A DNA stretch of 39,797 nucleotides from the NCBI RefSeq assembly GCF_003369445.1, contig NZ_QRCU01000069.1, forward strand, positions 1 to 39,797, read 5' to 3'. Source of the DNA: Arthrobacter silvisoli (GTDB lineage Bacteria; Actinomycetota; Actinomycetes; Actinomycetales; Micrococcaceae). Position numbers and translations under genes: made by a program. Shown in pieces: positions 7,993 through 15,357 of this stretch. The notes below the pieces were generated by a model that searched no databases, was not told where the DNA came from, and worked only from the letters and a program-made list of their open reading frames with translations. The stretch's first letter is position 1. Each line of letters begins with the position of its first letter.

Positions 7993-8021
7993 ATTCGAAT
8001 GTATGTTCGAATTTAAGTCAA
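7993..8021 (-). promoter_or_regulatory. Promoter of the radical SAM gene (leaderless)
   Basis: Read on the minus strand: -35 TTGACT (8021-8016), 17-nt spacer, -10 TCGAAT (7998-7993), then 6 nt to ATG 7986. The arrangement predicts a leaderless mRNA. The -10 and spacer are covered by the LexA-like operator. Confidence 0.6.
7995..8010. promoter_or_regulatory. LexA (SOS box) operator
   Basis: The 16-bp inverted repeat TCGAATGTATGTTCGA matches the actinobacterial LexA consensus TCGAAC-N4-GTTCGA at 11 of 12 defined positions. It overlaps the -10 and spacer of the radical SAM promoter, where a repressor would block RNA polymerase. Confidence 0.75.
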
Positions 8022-8048
8022 GGAAGGCCCGCCCCCAACTTCGGGGAC

Positions 8049-8061
8049 TAGCCTTAGGCAC
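8049..8061 (+). promoter_or_regulatory. -10 element of a leaderless promoter (pcp)
   Basis: TAGCCT (8049-8054) lies 7 nt before ATG 8062, with no Shine-Dalgarno in between. The divergent LexA box is centred about 60 nt from the start codon and probably does not control this gene. Confidence 0.5.
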
Positions 8062-8691
8062 ATGATCCTTCTGAGCGGTTTCGAGCCTTTCGACGGAGAC
8101 CCCACCAACCCTTCCTGGGGTGCGGTGCAGGCCGCCCGCGACATTCTCCGCGCGGAGGGTCTCAAGGTCGAGGCCCTCGAGCTGCCGTGCGTCTTCGGGG
8201 AGTCCGTTCAGGTGCTCCGCCGGGAGATCGCACGCCTGCGGCCGGCGCTGGTGATCGGCGCCGGACTGGCCGGCGGACGCGACAGGCTCTCCTTGGAACG
8301 CGTGGCCATCAACTGCGACGACGCCCGGATCCCGGACAACGCGGGAAACCGGCCCGTGGACGAGGAAGTAGTTCCGGGAGGCCCCGCCGCCTACTTCAGC
8401 ACGCTGCCCGTGAAAGCGGCGCTGCGGGCCCTGCAGATCGCCGGCTTGCGCGCGGAGGTATCGCAGACCGCCGGAACCTACGTGTGCAACCACGTGTTCT
8501 ACGGGCTGATGCACCATCTCGCAACGGATGGGCGGGGCTCGCGCGGCGGCTTCATCCACGTACCGCGCGAAGCGCAGGCGGGCACCCCCGGCATGTCCCT
8601 GCAGGACATGGGCGAGGGGATCGCCGTCGTCGCCCGCACGGCCCTGGCAACGGCGCAGGACGTCAAGGTCTCCGCCGGGGCCATCCACTGA
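8062..8691 (+). CDS. pcp: Pyroglutamyl-peptidase I
   Basis: A cytosolic cysteine peptidase (family C15) that removes N-terminal pyroglutamate from peptides. The catalytic triad is visible: Glu79 in 'LSLERVAIN', Cys142 in 'AGTYVCNHVFY' and His166 in 'GFIHVP'. The N-terminal 'LLSGFEPFDGDPTNPSW' and 'VIGAGLAGGR' are family signatures. Length 209 is slightly below the usual 210-220. Leaderless-type promoter; convergent with the SIMPL gene 18 nt downstream. Confidence 0.95.
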   Translation: MILLSGFEPFDGDPTNPSWGAVQAARDILRAEGLKVEALELPCVFGESVQVLRREIARLRPALVIGAGLAGGRDRLSLERVAINCDDARIPDNAGNRPVDEEVVPGGPAAYFSTLPVKAALRALQIAGLRAEVSQTAGTYVCNHVFYGLMHHLATDGRGSRGGFIHVPREAQAGTPGMSLQDMGEGIAVVARTALATAQDVKVSAGAIH

Positions 8692-8709
8692 CGCCCACCA
8701 CCGGCACCC

Positions 8710-9345
8710 TCAGGGTGCCAGCAGCTCCCACGTCACCACGATGCTCGCCGACACCGCGACCGTCCCCGGTTCGATGGCGACCCCCTCCGTGGCGAAGGCG
8801 CGTGCCATGTCGCGTGCAGCAGGCACCGGCATCCCGTGCTCCGGTCGCTGCTCGATCGAAAGGACCTGGCCCAAGCGGGAAGCGGCCAGGCCGGCAAAGC
8901 GCCGGGCCTTGACCTCGGCGTCATGCCAGGCTGACTCCTGCGCCATCGCCGCTACCGCGGAAGGATCCTTGAACCCCTGCTCGATGCCGTTGATCCGCAC
9001 GCTGTTGCCGCCGGCCGAGATCGCGGCGGAAATCGCCGCCGGGGCCAGTTGGGGCGGGCCCAGCCGGGCCACCAGATCCGTGGAGGCAACGTACCCGGTG
9101 ACCTTCTGCCCTTGGTTCTCCACCCAGACCACGTCCGGCCGCAGGTTCAAGCCGCTCGTGCGGAGGTCACCGTCCGCCACGCCCCGCCGGCGGAGTGCTT
9201 CGGTGACGTTGAGCGCGACGTCGGCGGCGTCGTCGTACGCGCGCGCTGCGGTGTCCTGGCGGACCTCGACGGCGAGGGTCAGCGTGAGCAGGTCCGGAAC
9301 CGCTTCGGCGGACCCGTCTCCCGTCACCGTGATACTGCGGGTCAT
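8710..9345 (-). CDS. SIMPL domain-containing protein (DUF541)
   Basis: A 211-residue SIMPL-family protein starting 'RSITVTGDGSAEAVPDLLTLTL' and ending in 'VSASIVVTWELL', typical of DUF541. The central helix-rich part contains 'SGLNLRPDVVWVENQGQKVTGYVAS'. No signal peptide or membrane segment is evident, so it is predicted cytosolic. Many family members are periplasmic or associated with stress signalling, but molecular function is not established. Its ATG overlaps the stop of the preceding HExxH protein gene (ATGA at 9342-9345), indicating translational coupling and a possible joint function. Confidence 0.88.
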   Translation of the reverse strand: MTRSITVTGDGSAEAVPDLLTLTLAVEVRQDTAARAYDDAADVALNVTEALRRRGVADGDLRTSGLNLRPDVVWVENQGQKVTGYVASTDLVARLGPPQLAPAAISAAISAGGNSVRINGIEQGFKDPSAVAAMAQESAWHDAEVKARRFAGLAASRLGQVLSIEQRPEHGMPVPAARDMARAFATEGVAIEPGTVAVSASIVVTWELLAP

Positions 9346-9794
9346 CTCATGCCTCCATTTGTTGTGCCGCTCCGGGTTCCCGGGCCGCTCCGTCGCCTGT
9401 CAGGGTAGCCGCCCGCCGCGAGCCCGGCCTGCCGTTCGAAGAAGTTGGCGGTGCCCGGATTGCCGGTGCGCAGCATCGACCATCCCGCGCACAGGAAATA
9501 CAGGACGAGGAACGGCAGGCCCATGCACCAGGCATACTGCGTGCTGTGCCGCTCCTCGTGGCCCAGCAGCGCCGGATCCTGCCCCGCGCCCGCAGTTCCG
9601 GCGCGGTAGAGCACGACATTCCCGACGGTGAACGCCGGGGCGTTCGGCAGCCCCCAACGGTAGCCGGCGGCGATGGTGAGGCCCCGGGGACCGGCACTGC
9701 ACCGGGCCCCTGCAACCCGGGCGAGCAGCAGGCCCAGGGGAGTCGAGAGGTTCAGCACATTGGCGATCCGGCGGAGCCGCTGCCCGGGAGTCAT
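9342..9794 (-). CDS. Uncharacterised HExxH-motif protein
   Basis: A 150-residue protein that I cannot place in a named family. The motif GHEERHSTQY at residues 78-87 has a zinc-metallopeptidase HExxH (H79, E80, H83) followed directly by a hydrophobic stretch (about 91-108, 'MGLPFLVLYFLCAGW'). A later E119 in 'FFERQA' could be a third ligand (H-E-x-x-H ... E). The N-terminus has 'TIAAGYRWGLP' and 'FTVGNVVLYR', which resemble the strand preceding HExxH in DUF4157-like putative peptidases. The last ~20 residues are Arg/Gly rich. First gene of a two-gene unit with the SIMPL gene. Either a small membrane-associated protease or a degenerate relative; no activity can be asserted. Confidence 0.75.
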   Translation of the reverse strand: MTPGQRLRRIANVLNLSTPLGLLLARVAGARCSAGPRGLTIAAGYRWGLPNAPAFTVGNVVLYRAGTAGAGQDPALLGHEERHSTQYAWCMGLPFLVLYFLCAGWSMLRTGNPGTANFFERQAGLAAGGYPDRRRSGPGTRSGTTNGGMR

Positions 9795-9800
9795 ACGGCC

Positions 9801-9806
9801 ATGCTA
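9801..9806 (-). promoter_or_regulatory. -10 element of a leaderless promoter (HExxH-SIMPL unit)
   Basis: On the minus strand TAGCAT occupies 9806-9801 and is followed by 6 nt and then ATG 9794. Confidence 0.5.
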
Positions 9807-9817
9807 GCGCCGCCCCC

Positions 9818-9846
9818 TTGGCCCCGTCCGCAGGCAAAGCTACTCT
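9818..9846 (+). promoter_or_regulatory. Candidate promoter of the LppM-type lipoprotein gene
   Basis: TTGGCC (9818-9823), a 17-nt spacer and TACTCT (9841-9846) precede ATG 9896 by 49 nt. A GGGGGAA ribosome binding site (about 9887-9893) is present, so this transcript has a leader. Confidence 0.4.
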
Positions 9847-9895
9847 GTTCCTGCAAACACCAGGAACCCTTGGTGGATGGATGATCGGGGGAATT

Positions 9896-10768
9896 ATGCG
9901 GCCACAACGTGCCGTCGCCGCCATCGCTGTTCTGGTGGCCGTGCTCTTCGCGCTGACGGGTTGCTTCAAAGTCAACATGGACATCAAAGTCCACAGCGAG
10001 AAGAGCGTCGACTATGAAGTGGTCTACGCGCTGCAGAAGGACGTCCTGAAGGGCAAGTCCTTCGACGAATTCATGAAGTCGAACAACGGCTCGGCTGACA
10101 TGACCATCCCCGAGGGGGCGAAGGTCGAGGAGTTCGAAGACGCCAAGTACAAGGGCAAGCGGATCACCGCCGCCAACATCGACCCCGCCAAGATCGCCGA
10201 GGCCGAAAAGGACTCCACCAACAAGCTGACCCTGGCCAAGGACGGCGACTTCTACGTCCTGACCGTGGGGAACCTGTCCAATGATTCCAGTGACCCGCAG
10301 GGGGCGCAACTCGCCAAGGCCATCTTCGACGAAGCCGTGCTGAAGGTGACCTTCCCGGGGAAGGTCGTGGAAGCCAACGGCGCGAAGATCGACGGCAACA
10401 CCGCCACCATCGACTTCCTGGCCACGGACGCCAGGCAGATCAGGATCAAAGCCGAAAGCTCCCCGGGATTCCCCCTTCCGATGTGGGCTCTGTGGGGTGG
10501 CATTGCCTTGATCGTCGTGATCGCCGGACTGGTCGTGCTCTTCGTGCTGCTGTCCCGGCGCAAGGCCCAGCCGGCCCCGGCCGGAGGACCACTGCCCGAC
10601 GGCGGCCCCGTGCCTCCCGGCGGCCCCGTGCCTCCCGGTGCACCCATGGGCGGCGGGCAAGTCCCGGGCGCACCGCCGGCCGTGGCGCCGTCGTGGCCGC
10701 CGCCCGCCCCCGCGCCGCCGCTGCCGGGCCATCCGCCTGCACAACCCGGCCAGGATGGACCTGCCTGA
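9896..10768 (+). CDS. LppM-like lipoprotein with C-terminal transmembrane segment
   Basis: A 290-residue envelope protein. The signal peptide (about residues 1-22) ends in the lipobox LTGC, so Cys23 should be lipidated. The extracellular domain (24-190) resembles LppM/DUF3153 ('FKVNMDIKVHSEKSVDYEV', 'FDEFMKSNNG', 'TATIDFLATDA'). A single hydrophobic helix follows (about 198-222, 'WALWGGIALIVVIAGLVVLF'), then Arg-Arg-Lys and a Pro/Gly-rich cytosolic tail of about 60 residues with PPGGPVPPG repeats. The start at ATG 9896 is chosen over 9818 and 9881 because of the ribosome binding site and correct signal-peptide length. In mycobacteria LppM is linked to phagocytosis and trafficking; here the role is unknown. 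Stands alone before pheST. Confidence 0.85.
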   Translation: MRPQRAVAAIAVLVAVLFALTGCFKVNMDIKVHSEKSVDYEVVYALQKDVLKGKSFDEFMKSNNGSADMTIPEGAKVEEFEDAKYKGKRITAANIDPAKIAEAEKDSTNKLTLAKDGDFYVLTVGNLSNDSSDPQGAQLAKAIFDEAVLKVTFPGKVVEANGAKIDGNTATIDFLATDARQIRIKAESSPGFPLPMWALWGGIALIVVIAGLVVLFVLLSRRKAQPAPAGGPLPDGGPVPPGGPVPPGAPMGGGQVPGAPPAVAPSWPPPAPAPPLPGHPPAQPGQDGPA

Positions 10769-10813
10769 ATACCGGACCGGTTAAATCCAGCTCGTGGCGT
10801 TCAACTAGACTGG

Positions 10814-10861
10814 GGGGTAATGCCCGCCGGATGATCCGGCGAGCGTTGCCCCTTTGTCTTT
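10814..10861 (+). promoter_or_regulatory. pheST leader hairpin with U-rich tail (terminator or attenuator)
   Basis: An outer 10-bp stem (10814-10823 with 10843-10852, two G-U pairs) encloses a 7-bp stem (10825-10831 with 10835-10841) and is followed by TTTGTCTTT (10853-10861). It sits just after TAGACT (10806-10811), a good -10 hexamer. It may be the terminator of the preceding lipoprotein gene, or an attenuator in the pheST leader. No Phe-rich leader peptide and no T-box core were found. Confidence 0.5.
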
Positions 10862-10914
10862 GCCGTGCTGCCCGCCGGCGGAGAACACTTCCGACTCGTA
10901 GCTAAGAACAGTAG

Positions 10915-11976
10915 ATGACTGACACTTTGCCGGGCGCCGCCATCCCGAACCCGCTGGATGAGGCCGCCATCACTGCCGCCGTCGAGGCCGCCGTCGCCGC
11001 CATTGCCGCCGCGTCCTCGCTCGAAGAACTCAAGGCCGTCCGTCTGGCCCACACGGGGGAGAAGTCGCCCCTGAGCCTGGCCAACCGTGAAATCGGCGGC
11101 CTGGCCAAAGAGCACAAAGCCGCTGCCGGCAAGCTCATGGGCGCCTCCCGCGGCCGCGTCAACCAGGCCCTCACCGCCCGCACCGCGGAGCTCGAAGCCG
11201 AGAACGATGCCCGCATCCTGGTCGAAGAGACGGTGGATGTCACGGCGGCCCCGCGCCGCCGCCGCGCCGGTGCCCGGCACCCGCTGTCCACCCTGCAGGA
11301 CCGTGTGGCGGACATCTTCGTGGGCATGGGCTGGGAGATCGCCGAAGGCCCCGAGGTCGAGTCCGAATGGTTCAACTTCGATGCCCTGAACTTCAAGCCT
11401 GACCACCCGGCCCGCGAAATGCAGGACACCTTCTTCGTGGAGCCCCCCGAAGCCCACCTGCTCATGCGAACCCACACCTCCCCGGTGCAGGTGCGTTCCA
11501 TGCTGGAACGCGAAGTCCCCATCTACGTCCTGTGCCCGGGCAAGGTGTTCCGCACCGACGAGCTCGACGCCACGCACACCCCGGTCTTCCACCAGTTCGA
11601 GGGCCTGGCCATCGACAAGAACCTGAGCATGGCCGACCTGCGCGGAACCCTGGAGCACTTCGCCCGGCAGATGTTCGGCGAGGAGGCCTCCATCCGCCTG
11701 CGCCCGAACTACTTCCCCTTCACCGAGCCCTCCGCGGAGCTGGACATCTGGCACCCCGGTGCCAAGGGCGGGCCACGCTGGATCGAATGGGGCGGCTGCG
11801 GCATGGTCAACCCGAACGTGCTGCGTGCCGCGGGCATCGACCCGGAGGAGTATTCAGGTTTTGCCTTCGGCATGGGCATCGAGCGGACCCTCATGTTCCG
11901 CAATGAGGTCAGCGACATGCGCGACATGATCGAAGGCGATGTACGTTTCAGCGAGCACTTCGGGATGGAGATCTAA
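10915..11976 (+). CDS. pheS: Phenylalanyl-tRNA synthetase alpha subunit
   Basis: Catalytic subunit of the (alpha beta)2 enzyme that charges tRNA-Phe. The N-terminal ~100 residues form the coiled-coil tRNA-binding arm ('LKAVRLAHTGEKSPLSLANREIG'-type). The class II aminoacylation core has 'RTHTSPVQVRSML' near 184, motif 2 'GKVFRTDELDATHTPVFHQFEGL' around 205-227 and motif 3 'GFAFGMGIERTLMFR' around 315-330. Length 353 is normal. The ATG at 10915 lacks a strong ribosome binding site. Only 2 nt separate it from pheT, so the two are translated together. Confidence 0.97.
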   Translation: MTDTLPGAAIPNPLDEAAITAAVEAAVAAIAAASSLEELKAVRLAHTGEKSPLSLANREIGGLAKEHKAAAGKLMGASRGRVNQALTARTAELEAENDARILVEETVDVTAAPRRRRAGARHPLSTLQDRVADIFVGMGWEIAEGPEVESEWFNFDALNFKPDHPAREMQDTFFVEPPEAHLLMRTHTSPVQVRSMLEREVPIYVLCPGKVFRTDELDATHTPVFHQFEGLAIDKNLSMADLRGTLEHFARQMFGEEASIRLRPNYFPFTEPSAELDIWHPGAKGGPRWIEWGGCGMVNPNVLRAAGIDPEEYSGFAFGMGIERTLMFRNEVSDMRDMIEGDVRFSEHFGMEI

Positions 11977-11978
11977 CC

Positions 11979-14522
11979 GTGCGTATCCCACTTTCCTGGC
12001 TGCGCGAGTTCGCGCAGGTACCGGCCGGCGCCTCGGCCGAAGACGTCATGACGGACCTCGTCAAGGTCGGATTTGAGGAAGAAGCCGTCCACCGTCCCAC
12101 GGACACCCTGCAGGGCCCGGTCGTCGTCGGGCAAGTCCTGAGCCTGGTCAAGGAACCGCAGTCCAACGGCAAGACCATCAACTGGTGCCAGGTCCGCGTA
12201 GTCCCCGAGGGCCAGGAGCAGACACTCACCGGCAAGGGCATCGACCCCTCGGGCGTGCAGGGCATCGTCTGCGGCGCCCACAACTTCGTGGCGGGCGACA
12301 AAGTGGTGGTCACCCTTCCCGGTGCCGTGCTGCCCGGCGACTTCCACATCTCCGCACGCAAGACCTACGGGCACCTGTCCGCGGGCATGATCGCCTCCGT
12401 CCGCGAGCTCGGCATCGGCGAAGACCACGACGGCATCCTGGTGCTGTCCCGGATCGGCCTCGATCCCGAAATCGGCACCGACGCGATGGAGCTGCTCGGC
12501 CTCTACGACCAGGCCGCGGAAATCAACGTCACCCCGGACCGCGGCTACGCCTTCTCCATCCGTGGCGTGGCCCGCGAATACGCCCACGCCACCGGAACGT
12601 CCTTCACGGACCCGGCGTCACTGGTCACCGCACCGGCGGAACTCTCGGGCGGCTACGGCGTCAAGCTCAACGATGACGCGCCCATCTACGGCAAGCCCGG
12701 CTGCGACCGCTTCGTCGCCCGCACCGTGCGCGGAGTGGACGCCACGCGCCCGACCCCGCAGTGGATGGTGTCCCGGCTCCGCCTGGCCGGCATCCGCTCC
12801 ATCTCCCTGCCGGTGGACATCTCCAACTACGTCATGCTCGAACTCGGCCAGCCGAACCACTGCTATGACCTGGACAAGCTCGCCGGCGACATCGTGGTGC
12901 GCCGCGCCGTTCCTGGCGAGAAAATCGTCACCCTGGACGGCAAGGAACGCGCGCTCGACGTCGAAGACCTGCTGATCACGGACGATTCCGGAGCGATCGG
13001 GATCGCCGGCGTCATGGGCGGGGCCAACACCGAAGTGTCCGACTCCACCACGAACATCCTGGTCGAGGCCGCCCACTTCGACGAGGTCTCCATCGCCCGC
13101 GCACGGCGCCGCCACAAGCTGCCCTCCGAAGCGTCCAAACGCTTCGAGCGCGGCGTCGACTGGCAGATCGCCGGGATTGCAGCGCAGCGCGTCGTCGACC
13201 TGCTGGTGGACCTCGCAGGAGGTACCGCGGATGAGGCCGGCACCGACGTCGGAACCGCGCCGGAAACGGTCACGATCGAGCTGCCTGCCGCCTTTGCGTC
13301 CGAGCGCATCGGCATCGACTTCAGCGAAGAGCAGATTGTCGGCTGCCTCGAGGACCTGGGTGCCGCCGTCGAAAAGACCGAAACCGGCTACCGGGTCACC
13401 GCTCCGAGCTGGCGCCAGGACCTGGAGACCAAGGAAGACCTGTCCGAGGAAATCGCCCGCCTGGTGGGCTACGAGAACATCCCGGCGACCCTGCCTGTGG
13501 CCCCTCCCGGCCGCGGGCTGACCCGTACGCAGCAGCAGAAGCGCCGCGTGGTCCAGGCGCTGGCCGACGCAGGCCTCACCGAGGTGCTCTCGTACCCCTT
13601 CGTCTCCAAGGCTGCCAATGACACCTTCGGTGTGGCCGAGGAAGGCGCCGCACGCACCGCGATCAAACTGGCGAACCCGATCAGCGAAGAGCACGGTTAC
13701 CTGCGCACCTCGGTGCTGCCCGGACTGATCGAGGCCGCCCGCCGCAATCTGTCCCGCGGCTTCCGCGACCTCGCCCTGTACGAGGCCGGCCTGGTGTTCC
13801 TGCCTGACGGCAAGCTCGGCACGGAGTCCATTCCGCCGCTGGGCGTCCGGCCGGCTCCGGAGGTCCTGGACGGACTGTTCGACGGCGTCCCGGACCAGCC
13901 GCTGCACCTCGCCGCGCTGATGTGCGGCCACGATTCGCCCGCCGCCGCCGGCCACACCCCGCGCCAGTGGGATTGGGCCGACGCCCTCGACGCCGCCCGC
14001 CTGGTGGGCGACGTGCTCGGCGTCGAACTCGTCATCAGCCAGGGCAGCCACCAGGCCTTCCACCCGGGCCGCGCCGCCCAGCTGGCGCTGCGCTCGGGCG
14101 AAGTGGTGGGCTACGCCGGTGAACTGCACCCGAAGCTGCTGGCCGCCCATGACATGCCGGCCCGATCGGTGGCCATGGAACTGGACGCAGACGCGATCTT
14201 CGAGGCCGCCGCCGACGTGATCGTCGCCAAGCACATCTCCGGCTTCCCCGTCGCCACGCAGGACGTTGCCCTCGTGGTTCCGCGCGAAGTGCCGGCGGAT
14301 GCCGTCCTGGCTGCGCTCCGTGAAGGCGCCGGCGAACTGCTCGAGGACGTGGCACTGTTCGACGTGTACGTGGGCAAGGGGATCGAGGACGGCAAGAAGT
14401 CCCTCGCCTTCGGCCTGCGCTTCCGGGCGACGGACCGCACCCTCACCGCCGACGAAGCCTCGGAAGCCCGCGAGGCCGCCGTCGCCGTTGCCGCTGAGCG
14501 CTTCGGAGCCGTGCAGCGCTAA
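11979..14522 (+). CDS. pheT: Phenylalanyl-tRNA synthetase beta subunit
   Basis: An 847-residue beta subunit. An OB-type tRNA-binding domain covers residues about 40-155 ('VVVGQVLSLVKEPQSNGK', 'IVCGAHNF'). Next come the B3/B4 editing domain (about 215-390, 'SLPVDISNYVMLELGQPNH'), the B5 domain (about 420-495, 'FASERIGIDFSEEQIV'), the pseudo-catalytic core and a C-terminal ferredoxin-like anticodon-binding domain (about 750-847, 'KHISGFPVATQDVALVV'). Start GTG 11979 immediately follows the pheS stop. Complete and of standard length for actinobacteria. A 12-bp hairpin follows its stop codon. Confidence 0.97.
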   Translation: MRIPLSWLREFAQVPAGASAEDVMTDLVKVGFEEEAVHRPTDTLQGPVVVGQVLSLVKEPQSNGKTINWCQVRVVPEGQEQTLTGKGIDPSGVQGIVCGAHNFVAGDKVVVTLPGAVLPGDFHISARKTYGHLSAGMIASVRELGIGEDHDGILVLSRIGLDPEIGTDAMELLGLYDQAAEINVTPDRGYAFSIRGVAREYAHATGTSFTDPASLVTAPAELSGGYGVKLNDDAPIYGKPGCDRFVARTVRGVDATRPTPQWMVSRLRLAGIRSISLPVDISNYVMLELGQPNHCYDLDKLAGDIVVRRAVPGEKIVTLDGKERALDVEDLLITDDSGAIGIAGVMGGANTEVSDSTTNILVEAAHFDEVSIARARRRHKLPSEASKRFERGVDWQIAGIAAQRVVDLLVDLAGGTADEAGTDVGTAPETVTIELPAAFASERIGIDFSEEQIVGCLEDLGAAVEKTETGYRVTAPSWRQDLETKEDLSEEIARLVGYENIPATLPVAPPGRGLTRTQQQKRRVVQALADAGLTEVLSYPFVSKAANDTFGVAEEGAARTAIKLANPISEEHGYLRTSVLPGLIEAARRNLSRGFRDLALYEAGLVFLPDGKLGTESIPPLGVRPAPEVLDGLFDGVPDQPLHLAALMCGHDSPAAAGHTPRQWDWADALDAARLVGDVLGVELVISQGSHQAFHPGRAAQLALRSGEVVGYAGELHPKLLAAHDMPARSVAMELDADAIFEAAADVIVAKHISGFPVATQDVALVVPREVPADAVLAALREGAGELLEDVALFDVYVGKGIEDGKKSLAFGLRFRATDRTLTADEASEAREAAVAVAAERFGAVQR

Positions 14523-14544
14523 GCGCGCGACCGGACGTTGTATT

Positions 14545-14585
14545 GGAAAGGACCCCTGGACCGCCCCCGGCCGGGGGTCCTTTCC
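14545..14585 (+). terminator. Terminator hairpin after pheT
   Basis: A perfect 12-bp stem, GGAAAGGACCCC (14545-14556) with GGGGTCCTTTCC (14574-14585), with a 17-nt loop, begins 22 nt after the pheT stop. The U-residues fall inside the stem and no long T-run follows, a form often seen in GC-rich actinobacteria. Confidence 0.65.
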
Positions 14586-14629
14586 CCATCCCGGACCACG
14601 GGGAAACGCGCGAACGGGAGGAGGAAGCC

Positions 14630-15340
14630 GTGGCCACTGCAGCCCTGCGCCTTGAAGTGCTCGACGCCGTGGCGGCGCCTTCCGCCGTCATGGCTTCGGT
14701 GCTGCGCGGCGCCGCGGGGGAGCGGGCAGCCGCCTACGCGCACGGTCGGGACCGGGCCGAATTCCTCGCCGGGCGGACCGCCCTGATCCTGTTCGCTGGC
14801 CGCCTCCTGGACGTCGATCCGGCGCGGCTGACGCCCCGCTACGACTGCCCGCACTGCGGGCCGGCGGCCAGCCACGGCAGGCCTTCCTTCCTGCTCGACG
14901 GCGCCCCCGCACCGCTGTTGCTCAGCGCCTCGCGGGCGGCCGGCTGGGTGCTGCTGGCCGGCGTCGTGCACCCGGAACCGGGCCTGGCACTGGGCGTGGA
15001 CCTGGAGGACTGTGGCCGGCTCGCTGATTTCGGCCCAACAGGTTCCGGCCCAACAGGTTCCGGCGCAGCCGGTTTCGACGCCGTGGCGCTGGGCGCCCGC
15101 GAACAACGCTGGGTGCAGGGCCTGCCCGAAAGGGAACGGAACCGGGGCCGGGCGCGGCTGTGGGCACGGAAGGAGGCCTGGCTGAAGCGCAGCGGCGAAG
15201 GCCTCCGACGGGACCCGGCCACGGTGGACGTGTTGGAACTACCGGGCCTGTCCGATCCCGCACTCGATGGAACGGACCGCGGAGTCGAACTGGCGGCTCC
15301 GGTGCCCGGAAACCTGCTTGCCGCCGTCGCCCTCTGCTAA
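14630..15340 (+). CDS. 4'-phosphopantetheinyl transferase (Sfp superfamily)
   Basis: Transfers phosphopantetheine from CoA to a serine of carrier domains, switching on peptide or polyketide synthetases. Mg2+-binding D124 and E126 lie in GVDLED (122-127). The second signature WARKEAWLKRSGEGL starts at 178 (K181, E182). The N-terminal half has the 'YDCPHCG...HGRPSFLL' pattern usual in actinobacterial family members. The GTG start at 14630 has GGGAGGAGG 5-6 nt upstream. An upstream ATG (14543) would place the pheT terminator inside the gene and is rejected. A 15-nt tandem repeat adds GPTGS units (about 135-148) between the two signatures. The neighbouring Pls-type synthetase is the obvious client (inference). 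It converges on the M1 peptidase gene with a 17-nt gap. Confidence 0.9.
   Translation: MATAALRLEVLDAVAAPSAVMASVLRGAAGERAAAYAHGRDRAEFLAGRTALILFAGRLLDVDPARLTPRYDCPHCGPAASHGRPSFLLDGAPAPLLLSASRAAGWVLLAGVVHPEPGLALGVDLEDCGRLADFGPTGSGPTGSGAAGFDAVALGAREQRWVQGLPERERNRGRARLWARKEAWLKRSGEGLRRDPATVDVLELPGLSDPALDGTDRGVELAAPVPGNLLAAVALC
15032..15076 (+). repeat. 15-nt tandem repeat inside the phosphopantetheinyl transferase gene
   Basis: Three units: 15032-15046 and 15047-15061 are identical (GGCCCAACAGGTTCC), and 15062-15076 is a degenerate third copy. In-frame, encoding G-P-T-G-S twice and then G-A-A-G-F. Confidence 0.85.
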
Positions 15341-15357
15341 GCCCCCAAGCGGACGCC

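Noticed and set aside
10831..10905. Possible leader peptide (24 codons, Arg/Leu/Cys rich) before pheS
   Set aside because: Contains no phenylalanine codons and begins inside a hairpin, so it does not fit a pheST attenuation peptide.
10769..10914. T-box riboswitch upstream of pheST
   Set aside because: No TGGNACCGCG-type T-box sequence or specifier-loop arrangement was found.
12618..14234. 538-codon open frame on the minus strand
   Set aside because: It is the antisense shadow of pheT, caused by GC-rich third positions; no domain or start signal supports it.
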